This document shows positions 34,746 to 43,073 of a stretch of DNA of 64,000 bases, piece by piece. Both the position numbers and the translations under genes were made by a program. The stretch covers positions 9,240,634 through 9,304,633 of the forward strand of contig CP154954.1 in assembly GCA_039621445.1 (NCBI GenBank), in the 5' to 3' direction. Below the pieces are notes generated by a model, which did no database searches, was not told the origin of the DNA, and worked only from the letters and a program-made list of their open reading frames with translations. Every line of letters begins with the position of its first letter. Positions within the stretch are counted from its first letter, which is position 1. Origin of the DNA: Euglena gracilis (lineage: Eukaryota > Euglenida > Euglenophyceae > Euglenales).

Positions 34746-35404
34746 AATATATATATATATATATAATATATAGGGTATGTATTATATATTATAATTTATC
34801 CTATTATATATATTATATATATTATATATTATATATAATATATAATATATACAAAAACCTTTTTGGAACACCATGCATAATGATTATATAATAATATGTC
34901 ATATAATTATACAATAATATATATAATAACATACATCACCAGGTGGTGAGGGGTGTTTTCCGCACAAGTGCTTTCCCGAGGCCAGCCCAGCGCAGAGACG
35001 ACGCTGAGGGGCATGAACACGTGCGTGATCATGCTGGGGAGCTGCCGGTGTGCAGCGGGCAGTGAAGCTGGAAGTCCCCGAGGGGCAAATGCAACGTTGA
35101 AAACTGGTGGGAGAACACATCCGCCAGGGGGGACAAAAAACAACAAAAATGGAGAAAAAAACCGAGGACGCACAGTAAGCGAATAATCAAGGGAAACCGG
35201 GGGAAATGAAAACAGAAAACCACGTGTGTGCCTATCCCCCCCCACCGTAACACACATCTCACCCCCCAGACCCCCGGCGGCCCTCTGGCCAACCCTGGAG
35301 CAGGTGGCGCAGTAGGAGGTGAGGGTTGAGCGCGCCCTTCAGTGGCTGGAGAAGCGCTCTCTGGCACAGGGTGGGGAGGTCGATGCTTGGCATGGGTCTT
35401 GGGT
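25509..35404 (-). CDS. Alpha/beta hydrolase (ABHD/bem46-like), multi-exon gene
   Basis: A serine-hydrolase-fold protein, probably membrane-anchored by an N-terminal hydrophobic segment. Exons in order: 35294-35404, about 34966-35067, 33939-34098, 32315-32439, 30254-30450, 29827-29943, 27970-28153, perhaps 25509-25644. Splice phases agree across exons 1-6: 1|2, 1|2, 2|1, 1|2, 0|0. Motifs appear in family order: RRLIFAPPP near the start, TVVYFHGDGEQLGW (HG oxyanion hole), PSEANCYRVARAALDHL, VILVGHSLGCGVALEMS (GxSxG nucleophile), VLISPFTSVLDML and VFLYSAGD with IPNAQTCVLDGCGGDIFAHP near the end. About 25 residues between the HG motif and exon 5 are missing, so one small exon was not found. Two introns start with GC. 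Substrate unknown; relatives include depalmitoylases and lipases. A frameshift in exon 7 may make this allele defective or may be a sequence error. Confidence 0.75.
25704..25711. repeat. 8-bp target-site duplication, left copy
   Basis: CCTGGCAC directly before the element end; identical to 26941-26948. Confidence 0.8.
25712..26940. mobile_element. 1229-bp TIR transposon, CAAGCACCTATG family, 8-bp TSD
   Basis: The left end is CAAGCACCTATG and the right end is CATAGGTGCTTG, a perfect 12-bp inverted repeat flanked by the perfect duplication CCTGGCAC. Inside both ends lie arrays of CGGTCGGCTG-type units (25742-25790; 26822-26930), and a second CACCTATGACAG word at 26870 echoes 25717-25728. The centre is A-rich with decayed AAAATGGCCAAAA-like units (25805-26240) and long A runs (26229-26415). 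No transposase frame, so non-autonomous. The 8-bp duplication suggests a hAT-like or similar superfamily (inference). Confidence 0.85.
26941..26948. repeat. 8-bp target-site duplication, right copy
   Basis: CCTGGCAC directly after the element end. Confidence 0.8.
27325..27445 (+). repeat. Dispersed repeat R1, copy
   Basis: CCCGGCTTACCGACC, GGGCTGGCAGGAAAAATATT, GCTGGCTGACCCCC, GGCTGGAACTAGACCCGAC and GGGGTCGAACC, in R1 order. Confidence 0.7.
27450..27969. other. No recognisable exon
   Basis: AT-rich in part; an intron of the hydrolase gene if 25509-25644 belongs to it. Confidence 0.35.
27970..28153 (-). CDS. Hydrolase exon 7 (C-terminal part), frameshifted
   Basis: After acceptor CCTCCAG|G the frame reads VFLYSAGD, then must change frame to read PPNVAREAITPSRLCRG and IPNAQTCVLDGCGGDIFAHP. 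In the family this segment holds the last catalytic Asp loop (xSxxDxxVPP) and leads to the His. The frame break falls at about 28125-28135, between the two halves of the conserved motif, so an indel is the simplest explanation. A GT donor is possible at CCAGC|GTGGGC. Confidence 0.65.
28160..29826. other. Intron-like; no exon recognised
   Basis: Contains C/G tracts with R-type repeats at 28160-28500 (CCTGATAGGTT; TTTCACTTTC) and a G tract at 28937. The short hydrolase segment expected between exons 6 and 7 was not found. Confidence 0.35.
29827..29943 (-). CDS. Hydrolase exon 6
   Basis: 39 codons in phase 0, from acceptor ATCCGCAG|GTG to a GC donor CACAAG|GCCAGC. It reads VLISPFTSVLDMLRLKLW and continues to TDKFDNLHK, the segment after the GxSxG strand in ABHD-type hydrolases. 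It joins exon 5 in frame (GGRM then VLISP). Confidence 0.78.
29990..30085. repeat. GT/G-rich low-complexity tract
   Basis: Mostly TGTG and GGGTGG words, ending in a long G tract at 30058-30071. Confidence 0.75.
30254..30450 (-). CDS. Hydrolase exon 5 with GHSLG nucleophile elbow
   Basis: Acceptor GGCACAG|CG and donor CGCATG|GTGTCG. It reads GLPPAKEGTPSEANCYRV and continues to VILVGHSLGCGVALEMS; the Ser of GHSLG is the predicted nucleophile. 197 nt; the two leading bases complete the codon begun in exon 4. Third positions are nearly all G or C. Confidence 0.85.
30480..30640 (+). repeat. Dispersed repeat R1, copy
   Basis: TTCTTAAAGACCCC, G tract, GGTCCAGCCTCCGGCTGGC, AAAAAGGCTGCTGGCTGG, GGACCCCCCAGG and GGGCTGGGCTGGGTCGA. 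Its reverse complement recurs at 39230-39372. Confidence 0.8.
30645..31274. repeat. Dispersed repeat relatives
   Basis: 30895-31065 (GGTCGCGGGCCAAAA, TTGGCTTTTTCTGAG, GCCAAGTGTCCCCCAGGC and a C tract) resembles 38500-38640 in order and wording. No exon seen. Confidence 0.5.
31275..31400 (+). repeat. Dispersed repeat R1, copy
   Basis: TTTAAGGACCCGGTGGG, GGGCTGGAAATTTGGGCTGG (twice), G tracts, CCAGCTGGAACTGAGC and CCGGTCAAGG. A shorter relative follows at 31560-31665. Confidence 0.65.
31991..32098. mobile_element. TA-flanked C-tract element, 108 bp (GTCGTTGACACG family)
   Basis: TA at 31989-31990 and 32099-32100. The left end is CCTCCCCCCCCCC then TTGTCGTTGACACG; the right end is CGTGTCAACGACAA then a G tract and GAGG. 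A second inner hairpin of GTCGTTGACAC with GTGTCAACGAC fills the middle, so nearly the whole element folds back. Related pieces occur at 35720-35800. Confidence 0.8.
32315..32439 (-). CDS. Hydrolase exon 4 with HG oxyanion-hole motif
   Basis: Acceptor TGTGGAG|GTG, with the adjoining CA/GT microsatellite as the intron end, and a GC donor GGGCAG|GCAGCC. It reads TVVYFHGDGEQLGWTPVHI then AEHFVRR. The HG dipeptide is the family oxyanion hole. 125 nt; phases fit both neighbours. A segment of this exon recurs at 37720-37749. Confidence 0.82.
32442..32468. repeat. (CA)n microsatellite
   Basis: About 13 CA units next to the exon 4 acceptor. Confidence 0.9.
32470..33569. other. Intron-like; no exon recognised
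   Basis: No frame with codon bias and splice sites. Confidence 0.35.
33570..33720 (+). repeat. Dispersed repeat R2, copy 3
   Basis: GAGTTGCTTGTCTGATAACG, GGCGCCAACTTCGCTTCC, GGCCCAGTTTGCTGTGTGG, GTGAGTGGCCAGGGG, then TTGTTGCTCCGCCTGGCC and GGGGGAGCAACTCGG, as in the 15-16 kb copies but without their unique middle. Confidence 0.8.
33939..34098 (-). CDS. Hydrolase exon 3
   Basis: Acceptor TTTCGCAG|TT and donor CACCG|GTTTGC; 160 nt. It reads an Arg/Pro/Gly-rich start, then PLWRFQRRLIFAPPPRA and FSLFNMQLLRLPHR. The FQRRLIF.PPP segment is typical of the start of ABHD/bem46 hydrolase domains, just after a membrane segment. Confidence 0.75.
34190..34252. repeat. AAAATGGCC-type tandem repeat
   Basis: About five units of AAAATGGCC, like the A-rich interior of the element at 25712-26940. 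Confidence 0.7.
34566..34855. repeat. (TA)n-rich tract
   Basis: About 290 bp of TA and TATAT words with scattered breaks; many self-complementary segments that could extrude cruciforms. Confidence 0.95.
34966..35067 (-). CDS. Hydrolase exon 2 (membrane segment)
   Basis: Acceptor CTTCCAG|CT. It reads SLPAAHRQLPSMITHVFM then PLSVVSALGW, a short hydrophobic stretch that could be a membrane anchor. The donor is either ACTT|GTGCGG (phase fits exon 3) or a GC site upstream. High third-position G/C. Confidence 0.6.
35294..35404 (-). CDS. Hydrolase exon 1 (possible start codon)
   Basis: Acceptor GCCGCAG|ACC, or the 5' end if a leader is trans-spliced here, and donor CTCCAGG|GTTGGC. An ATG at 35391-35393 starts MPSIDLPTLCQRALLQPL; its frame joins exon 2 exactly. 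In dinoflagellates a spliced leader is commonly added at an AG just upstream of the first exon, so this ATG is the preferred start (inference). Confidence 0.55.
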
Positions 35405-36478
35405 CTGCGGCGGCAGGGAAGGCGAGAATGGGCAAATAATAATATGCATTTGTTTGGTCGGTCCTGGTCGTCTGTCGAGCTCTTCCTGAGCATCGCAGGC
35501 TTCCATGGCAGTTATGCCAAAGAGGCGTACGTTCGAAGTTGGCTGAAAGGCCAAAGAGCGAATTCTTCAAACTTGGGGGAACCAATTTTTTGGTCCAGCG
35601 CATCAGGCATCGCTTGTCGCCAGGTGAGAGCAAATGGGTCAGTGGATCCCACCAGGGTTTTGTTTTCCTTCCCTCCCCCTTCTCCTTAGCGCGCCAAAAT
35701 ACAGGAAAAAGGCAGTTGGGGGGGGGTCAACGTGTCACCGTACTGTGGGATAAGAAACATTTTGGGCACAGGGAAAGTGTGGTTGACACGGGGGGGGGGG
35801 TGACATGGAAAAGCGGCATCAAAGGCAAGGTGGGGAGGTAGACCCATCCACTCAGGGAAAGAGGGAGTATCCCCTCCCCCTCTGGGGGGGGGGGGGGCGG
35901 GGACCACTATTTGGGGATCAAATTGGGTCAAAGACAGCTTCTGGCGCTTCGCGCCGAAAAGGCCAAAATGGCCAAACCCCCGTGTCCGGCAGGGGGCCTT
36001 GGGGGTGGGAGGATGGGTGTCCCGGGTGAGGGGGGACCACCCGCCCTAACTTCCCCTCCACCCCTGGGGGTCCAACCTTTAAATAAAAAAAAATACCCTG
36101 GGCCCTGAATCCCTGGACCTGACTCACAGGCAAGGGATGTCTCAAACAGGGTGTAGGGCCAAAATGACTAATTTTTGGCCCAGAACGAAGAGCCAAATCT
36201 AAAAACTGCTTGCGGACCAGAGTCCACCCAAAATGGGGCTTTTGGAACCGAAAGCAGGTTCTCTGTGAGAATTCTAAAACAATACCGGAAGCGTGGAAGC
36301 AACATTATGCCCCTCAGGAAACACCTGCGATTGGAACCCCCTCCACCCCTGGCAGGTGGGCACTGGGCGAGGATGAGGCCCAGCTGGGCACCAGACCAGG
36401 CTTCGCGTTAACAAGGGGGGTGCCGACCACAGCTACAGGGTGTCTACGGGCTACAGGGTGTGTGTGTGAGTGTGTCTA

Positions 36479-36479
<1 letters not shown>

Positions 36480-36524
<45 letters not shown>

Positions 36525-36570
36525 ATACACAGAGACACACACGCGACACGCACACACACACACACACACA
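36480..36570. repeat. (CA)n microsatellite
   Basis: CA units with a few CG and AGAG breaks. Confidence 0.9.
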
Positions 36571-36758
36571 TGATTGAGAAATTTGGAATTGTGTGTGAAT
36601 TGAAAATTGTGTGTGTGTGAATAAAGAGTTTTTGGTGTCTTTTTATATTTACTCAGCCTTCGGCCTTGCCCCCCCCCCACAGGTTCCCTTTCATGCAACT
36701 GGTCGAATGTGATCCCCAAGGGTCGCACACGCGCACACGCAAATCTCCCCACACCCAT

Positions 36759-36767
<9 letters not shown>

Positions 36768-36823
<56 letters not shown>
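36768..36823. repeat. (CA)n microsatellite
   Basis: About 27 uninterrupted CA units. Confidence 0.95.
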
Positions 36824-36824
<1 letters not shown>

Positions 36825-37719
36825 GCCACAAACACCTCAACACACCCCAACCCCCCCATTCTTGAAGGATGGCTGCTTGGGAAAGCTGAGATATTCTCGG
36901 CCAACGTTTTTTTTTTAAATTTTGGATGGCGGTGCTTCTTTCACATCGCGGTCTGCACTGATTAGAAATGGCCACCTCAATCAGGAATGGGAGTCTGGGG
37001 GGGTTATAACATGGAGGAACACAAACGAGTTTGTTTGTGATTTCCCCCGTTTTTAAATTTTGCCAAAATTTGTGTTGGTTATGTTTTTTGGTTGTTTTGT
37101 GTTTATTTGCATCGTGTTTTTTTGAGGGTCCGTGTTAACCCCCCCCCCCCGCCGTGGTGGTCGGGAGCTTTTTAGGGCCCTCAGTCGATTTACACTGCTG
37201 GCATGCGCCAGGGAACTGGTCCAGGCAAAACTTTGGCGGCGGGTGGGTCCAGCCCATACTCATCGGGTCCATGCGTGCATCCGCCCTTCAGATCCCTCCA
37301 GCGATTTCTTTGCAACTCCATTCTGAGGACCCATGACATACCGTCCTCCCCAACGTCTTACAATCACCTGCGTCTGTGTCGCCAGGGAGGGAACGCCACC
37401 GCCACAATACTGCCACCACTGGAGGGGGAAAGGATGAAGGTGTGGTGGCAGGTCGATGGAGGCTTCTGTTTCAGGAAGGTCGGCTGGGGGAATACTATGG
37501 GCAGGCGGGGAGGGGGGGGGCATTTTCGACCCCTCGCGGCTGTCGGGTTTCTGGTCCCCCCCCCACCCCAGTGTCTTCGGCTCCGAGGGGCCGAAAATGG
37601 TCATTTTAAAGGAAACTTGCGCCGGGGCCTGAGTCGACCCCAGCCAAGACCCAAAAATGACATCGGGTGTGTGTGTTGTGTGCGTGTGTCTGTGTGTGTC
37701 GGTGTGCACAGTTTGCGTC

Positions 37720-37780
37720 CCGTCGCACGAAGTGCTCCGCAATGTGCACAGGGACCACCGACCCAATCCTCGAAAAACCA
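37720..37780 (-). CDS. Diverged duplicate of part of hydrolase exon 4
   Basis: The minus-strand frame reads VVPVHIAEHFVRRD. The ten codons VHIAEHFVRR are identical in protein to exon 4 (32320-32349) but differ at four third positions, all synonymous. The sequence before it (LVGFSRIGS) does not match the HG motif of exon 4. It may be an exon of a second hydrolase paralogue or an alternative exon; the other exons of such a paralogue were not found. Confidence 0.45.
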
Positions 37781-37939
37781 ACCAGCGCCGCGACAGTTTC
37801 ATGAATGCGTGGGAAAGGGACCAAAATCTCACATCAAACACAGCAGAAAAATGGCGGGGTGTTTGGAATAACGGGGGAAGTGCAGGTCAGGCATAATGCG
37901 CCAGTTCGCTCGGCAGCCAAGTGCACGGGGGGAGGGCGG

Positions 37940-38065
37940 TCAGCGCTTCTTCTTGTTCTTGGTCGGCTTCCCCTGGGGCCGCTTCTTCTTCCCCCGCAGC
38001 TTCAGCATCCGCAGCACCTCCCGCTCCTCGTCGCGCTCGTCGAGGGACCCATCCATGTTGCCAAC
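37940..38065 (-). CDS. Terminal exon, Lys/Arg-rich
   Basis: Acceptor CCGGCAG|GTT; phase 0; VGNMDGSLDERDEEREVL followed by a basic tail; TGA at 37940-37942. Nearly all third positions are G or C. Confidence 0.68.
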   Translation of the reverse strand, partial: VGNMDGSLDERDEEREVLRMLKLRGKKKRPQGKPTKNKKKR

Positions 38066-40948
38066 CTGCCGGGGTACGTTGGGAGGGGGGCTTCGCGCTA
38101 ATACCCCAACTACTCACCCGGCAAAATTTAACCCTTCTCGGGGGGGGGGGGGCTGATAGGTCCACGGCAGGATTTGCCCACTACCCCCCCCCCCCGGGAA
38201 ACTGTCAGCTTACAGGTTGGCCAGTACCGGGGACCCTGACAACTTCCTATACTGACAGGTTGGCCGGTACCGGGGACCCGGACAGTTTCCCGGGCGGGAC
38301 CCTGACAGGTTCTCGGGCATGACAGTTTCCCGGGGGGGGGGGGGGGAGGTAAGCTTGTTCAGGTGACATTTTATCCGGGAGCTGGCTGGCAATGAAATGT
38401 TTGGGAGCCTGGTCTTGGCTTACGTGGCGGATGACAATGTTCCTGCCAGGCTGAATTCTGTGGCAAGGCCGCCTTCCCCCTTCCCAGGGGGTCAGGCCTG
38501 CCTGATCGTGGGCCAAAAAGTGCCCAAATGGCTTTTGGGGGGTTTCCGGCACCTTTTTGGGGTTTCGACGTGGAAGTGTCTTGGCCGAGTGCCCAGGTAC
38601 TTTTGGCCATATGCCCAACCCCCCCCCCCCGCGGTGGGAGTCAGATCTGGGCTCCTTGGACCGCCTTTCCCAGCCGGCAAACAAAAAAGCTCACATAGGC
38701 CAAGGCGACAACTGTGATGACTTCCGGGGTCGGTGACAAACTGAAAGAACCCTCGAAGCTCGACGAAACTGGCCAGAAAACCACACCAAAAAAAAGGATG
38801 AAACAACAATTCCCCATCCCCCAAAATAATATCCCGTTAGGTTCATATGAATACCCCCTGTTTTGCACAGAGATCACCAGCTGGTGGGTGCATGGGGAGC
38901 AGGGGTTTTCTTAAGCCGGAGGGGACCCTATCCCCCGGGGGGGTCCAGCCAGCCAGCAGCTCAAATCCAGCCAGCAGCCCAAATTCAGGCTGGGAGCCCC
39001 CCCCCCAGGGGGGATCGAGTGAAATAAAGTTGGGTCCAGCCTGGCCAGAGGCCAGGCTAGCCGGCCGAAGGCCGGGCCAGCCGGCTGGCCAGCCAAATGG
39101 GCTGCCCAGCTCACCTATCCCTGCATTTTTTTCAGTAATTAGGCTGTTCCTCCAGTCCCGATCCAGCCTTGATCTAGCTCCATCCAGCAAAATGTCGAGA
39201 ATGGAAAAAATGTGTTAGAAAAAATTGTTTTTTGTCGACCCAGCCCAGCCCAGCCCCGGAGCCCCCCCCCCCATACCCCCGGGGGGGGGAGGTCCAGCTA
39301 GCAGCTCATTTCCAGCCAGCAGCCTTTTTGCCAAGCCGGAGGCTGGACTCCCGGGGGGGGGGGGTCCTTAAGAAAACCTCTGATAGGGAGGGCCAACGCT
39401 GTATGAGACCAGCTTGGCGCAGAATATGGGCGGACCCTGTGGCTGCATTGGGAGAGACAACAAACAGCGCCAGAAATTATCAGAATCAGAATTACGCTGT
39501 TCAAAAATAAATTGGGGAGGTTGGGTCCAAGGTTGTTCTTGCGACGTGCAAGAATTGGATACCTCACATGGATTCATTCACCGTCCAAAAAAAAAAAATG
39601 CAAACGGGGCTGTCGAACACACCTTCGACATCCGCGTCATGTCCGTCCTCACAATACAGTCGCACTTACTGTGCAGCATGCAAACCCGGTTGTGCGTGTC
39701 AGCGATGACCTGTGGGGAGCGGGGGGCCTCGCCAAGGGGGAATGCACGCGCCAGTGGCTCACTCCCGAAACTGAGGGAACAGAATCAACCTCCCCCCAAA
39801 TAACGTGGCGGGGGGCCGGGTGATTGGAGCCAACTTTTGGCCCTGCCCCCCAGCCAGGTGATTTGGACCCTGTTTTCAGTGTCGTGAAGGGACTTTGCCT
39901 TAAAAAGGGGGTGCCAAGTAACTGGAACCATTTTTTTGCCCCCCCCCTCCCCCGCCAATTTATTCGGCCACTGCCAGGAACAAGGGCCCCGCCAGGTTTT
40001 TGGGGGGGTTGTTAGTGCCTTTGGTTGTGCCAACGTTCTTCATTGACACACAGACCATCCATCGCAATTACCACCCCCAGCATGCCATTAATACTTCCAT
40101 TGCGCTGTGGTCAGCCACCGCGGAGGAGACATGGGGTCCCTTTGCAATTCCCTGAATCTCCCTGCTTTGGAACGTGCATTTGCTCATGTCAACTGCGGCA
40201 TTCAAAGTATGACGGTGCCTTTTAAGAAAAAAAGGAGGGAAGACAGGTCGCGTGCACTGGAAACCTTCACCTCTTGGCAAATGGGTTGAACTGCTGGTGG
40301 GCTTTTTTCCCCCCGTTTTAGCTCAAAGCATTATCATCTGCAGCCTGGGACACGAGAAACCAGAAGATAAATGCTGACCGTTTGCCAAAGAAGAAGAGGC
40401 TTCTTTTAAATGAAGGCAGCCTCATACTACTGGGCCCACGGTTCCAGTATGAGGAATGGTCCGGTCCCTGTTGTATGACACACCATTACCCCAATTTCAG
40501 GGGTCCTGGAAACCCACCCAACTCACTGCTTTTCCCACTGGTTTTTCGGATGCAGGGTCAAAAAAAAACTGGGTTTGTGGTGGGGATAGGGTTACGGTCA
40601 TGGATTAAGGCCTCAATCTCGGCCGAAATTTGGCAACATTCCGCCTGCAGGTTGGGCCTAATTTTGGGCATATTCTCAGGATTGCGGCCTAACTTCGGCA
40701 GAAAAATACTAACCCTACCCCTTTTCCTACCCCTGACCATGATCCTTTTTCCCAAGGTTCTCCAAAGCTCGCCCCTGTGCAGTGGAAACGGCTGCAATTT
40801 CCCCAGCGGACCAACAGAGTTGGAGGGAAAATAGGCCACAAGCACTCGTCAGTCCCACTTCAATGATGCAGGCTGGGTAGACGTAGCCTCGGCATACAAC
40901 TGGGATTGTGGGCTGAGGAGTAAGAGGCTGCCAATTGAAATAAATAGA

Positions 40949-40991
<43 letters not shown>

Positions 40992-41488
40992 ATACAGAGA
41001 TACATAAATAAATACATAAATAAATAAATAAATAAATAAATAAACAAACAAATAAAAAATGAGAAAATGAATGAATGAATGAATGAATGAATGAATGAAT
41101 GAATGAATGAATGAATGAATGAATGAATGAATGAATGAATGAATGAATGAATAAAAATTAATAAAAACAATTGAAATAAAATACATAAATAAATAAATAA
41201 ATAAAAAAATAAGAATAAAAAAAAAATAATAAATAAATAATAAAAAAATAAAAATAATAAATAATAATAAATAAATAAAAATAAACAAATAAACAAATAA
41301 ATAAATAAATAAATAAATAATAAATACATACATACATACATAAATAAAATCTTGATTTTCACTAACAGGTCTAAAAGAAAAGGGGGCACCTTGCCGCCTT
41401 TTCGCTGGCCCATCACCGTGGCCCGCACCGTGTAGTCCCGCCAGATGGGGCAGGCATTGGCAGGGGAACGCCACCCCACAGTGGGACA
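37940..41488 (-). CDS. Unidentified multi-exon gene with basic C-terminus
   Basis: Four exons with good splice sites: 41390-41488, 39670-39709, 38695-38740 and 37940-38065 (stop). The first ends YTVRATVMGQRKGGK at AAG|GTGCCC and joins in phase to VIADTHNRVCMLH. Phase between 39670-39709 and 38695-38740 does not match in the preferred frames, so a further small exon probably lies between. The last part reads TPEVITVVALAY, then DGSLDERDEEREVLRMLK and a Lys/Arg-rich end (KLRGKKKRPQGK, TKNKKKR). A basic tail of this kind is common in nucleolar, ribosome-assembly and RNA-binding proteins, but I do not recognise the family and give no function. The exon at 43074-43225 may or may not belong. Confidence 0.5.
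38184..38349. mobile_element. TA-flanked C-tract element, 166 bp (GGGAAACTGTC family, copy 2)
   Basis: TA at 38182-38183 and 38350-38351. The left end is a C tract then GGGAAACTGTC; the right end is GACAGTTTCCC, a G tract and GAGG. The interior carries two TGACAGGTTGGCC-type units also seen in the 20547 copy. It lies about 120 bp upstream of the last exon acceptor, in the intron. Confidence 0.82.
38695..38740 (-). CDS. 46-nt exon
   Basis: Acceptor CTTTCAG|TTTG and donor CCTAT|GTGAGC. The frame with the best codon bias reads LSPTPEVITVVALAY and ends in phase 0, as the next exon requires. Confidence 0.55.
38905..39000 (-). repeat. Dispersed repeat R1, reversed copy
   Basis: TTTCTTAAGCCGGAGGGGACC, GGTCCAGCCAGCCAGCAGC and CCAGCCAGCAGCCC; R1 wording. 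Confidence 0.65.
39230..39372 (-). repeat. Dispersed repeat R1, reversed copy
   Basis: Reverse complement of 30480-30640: TCGACCCAGCCCAGCCCAGC, then C/G tracts, CATTTCCAGCCAGCAGCC, AGCCGGAGGCTGGAC and GGTCCTTAAGAAAA. Confidence 0.8.
39670..39709 (-). CDS. 40-nt micro-exon
   Basis: Acceptor TCCCCACAG|GTC and donor GCACA|GTAAGT, both strong. It reads VIADTHNRVCMLH plus one base. Phase 0 at the start, matching 41390-41488. Confidence 0.62.
39788..40012 (-). mobile_element. C-tract element, 225 bp (AAATAACCTGGCGG family, copy 1)
   Basis: The left end is ACCTCCCCCCAAATAACG; the right end, reversed, is ACAACCCCCCCAAAAACC, followed by TA (40013-40014); the left flank is CA instead of TA. The interior is the reverse complement of the element at 50010-50234 along its length, with many substitutions. 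Confidence 0.72.
40015..40937. other. Intron-like; no exon recognised
   Basis: Short open frames only. 40550-40740 is partly C/T rich. Confidence 0.35.
40938..41345. repeat. (AAAT)n and (GAAT)n tetranucleotide array, about 400 bp
   Basis: AAAT units (40938-41052), about 21 GAAT units (41068-41152), then AAAT units again with breaks (41180-41345). Confidence 0.95.
41390..41488 (-). CDS. 99-nt exon
   Basis: Acceptor CCCGACAG|TGT and donor GGCAAG|GTGCCC. It reads CPTVGWRSPANACPIWR then DYTVRATVMGQRKGGK. 33 codons, phase 0 at both ends. Confidence 0.58.
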
Positions 41489-41519
41489 CTGTCGGGCATA
41501 TGTGGAAACGATGCGGCTG

Positions 41520-41578
41520 GATACACGCACACACACGCACACGCACATACACACACGCGCGCGCGTGCACACACACAT
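41520..41578. repeat. (CA)n/(CG)n microsatellite
   Basis: CA and CG dinucleotides, next to the exon at 41390-41488. Confidence 0.85.
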
Positions 41579-41579
41579 A

Positions 41580-43060
41580 ACAGTTCATCTCCATTTGGTA
41601 CCTGACCAAATTTTTCTGAGTTTGCAGATGGCACTCCAACATGAATTCTGGGTCAGCTTGGGACGTTTTTGGCATTTTGGTCCTGTGTTCGACCAAATTG
41701 CAAGTCTCCATCTTGCAACAATGCCAACAACAGTTGCTTCGTGCACTTTTACTCCACATTTTCTCACACAATCCTGCATAATTACAGCATAACCCAGCAT
41801 AACTTCGAAGAAGAAAAAAAAACTGAATCCCCCCGGAAAAGAACTGAAGTCTTCTCTTTTTTCTCCTATCGCGGCATTCTTGCCCACACGAAATCATTGC
41901 CATGCTTTCAAATTTATTTCGGTCCTCCTTCGAAACGGCATTGCAGTTTGTGACGCGCATGGAAAACGCCGCAGCCGAACTAAATGGATGTCAACTTGGT
42001 TTGCGGTGACACCCTTCCTGGCAGGACATCAGGGAACCGCAACACTGCTGATATGATATTTTAGGATTATTTTTGCACAATGGATGCTGCTTTTGATTGT
42101 TACTCTCAGCAAATTTCATGGATTTTTGTGATTTTCCCAAAGTTTCCTGGTGAATTCTCTTCTTGGTTTTCTTTGGCCCCCTGTGTTGCCATCTGGGTTG
42201 TCAAAGTTGGTCCTCGGAGGCATTCATTATGGGCAGGTTATTGTTATTGTTTGTGGGGTGCTTATCCCAACACTTCATCGGAGGCAAACACATGTCCCTT
42301 CAACCTGGGATCGTCCCCCCCCCCAAAATTAGACCGTCCAAAATACTAATTTTTTAACAAAAAAGCCAAAAAAAACGGACTTACCAGGTAGGGTTTATCT
42401 TTGTAGCCCCCTGGGGTCCCACTAGTAAAACCAGGGGTCCCTCTTCTGAAAATGCCCAAAACTGGTCCGTTTCGTCATTTTGGGAAATTTTTTTTAGACC
42501 AATTTCATTCGTATTTGATCAAGTCATTTTGGGACGATAAAAATAGGGCCCCGGTGAAAGCACTTTTGGGGTCAATTTGAGTCTGAAAATTATGCAGGAT
42601 TGTGCGGGATTATGCAATCCGAATTTTTCACCATATGATGCCAAATTATAACTGGTGAGAAAAATATTTAAATTTTCACAAACCGTCTTCTGAAATGGAA
42701 AACAACTGTCTCAAATGCGTATAGGCATAGGCATTCTTCTTGTTGCATTTTCCGCCAAAAAAGCAAAATATGCCTAGAAAAGGAAAGGGATTTTGCCGTC
42801 CGCATTCTTCGTGCCCCGTTCATTTTCATAAAACCTCCTTATTCTATCCAGTTCAAAGCACTGCATGGAAAAAAAAACACAAACAATAAGTATGGGAGAG
42901 TGGTTCGGAAATCCCTTCTACTGTGATAAGCGACTGATAAGGTACTATTATCCGGGGTCCCAGACAAGTTTTGTGCAAATTACCAGTGGCACCTCCACAA
43001 ACACGTGCATTTGGTTGAGGTGGGGGACCATCGGCACAGGAATCAGGGTTCCCTGTTGTG
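41580..43060. other. No recognisable gene
   Basis: Open frames without codon bias; a C tract at 42317-42325 and a T run at 42488. Confidence 0.35.
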
Positions 43061-43073
43061 AATGACGGACAAA

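Larger units (their letters stand above)
35410..37700. other. No exon recognised; repeats
   Basis: Contains C/G-tract repeat pieces (35700-35900; TTGACACG words related to the 31991 element), a GGCGCTTCGCGCC hairpin at 35944 and microsatellites listed separately. Confidence 0.35.

Noticed and set aside
37550-37600. Another C-tract element near 37559
   Set aside because: A C tract alone without an inverted partner; many tracts in this DNA have no matching end.
40727-41960. Open frames of 283 and 366 codons on the minus strand, rich in Phe, Ile, Leu, Tyr and Ser
   Set aside because: Mostly translation of the AAAT and GAAT arrays. Only the short part at 41390-41488 has splice sites and codon bias and is kept as an exon.
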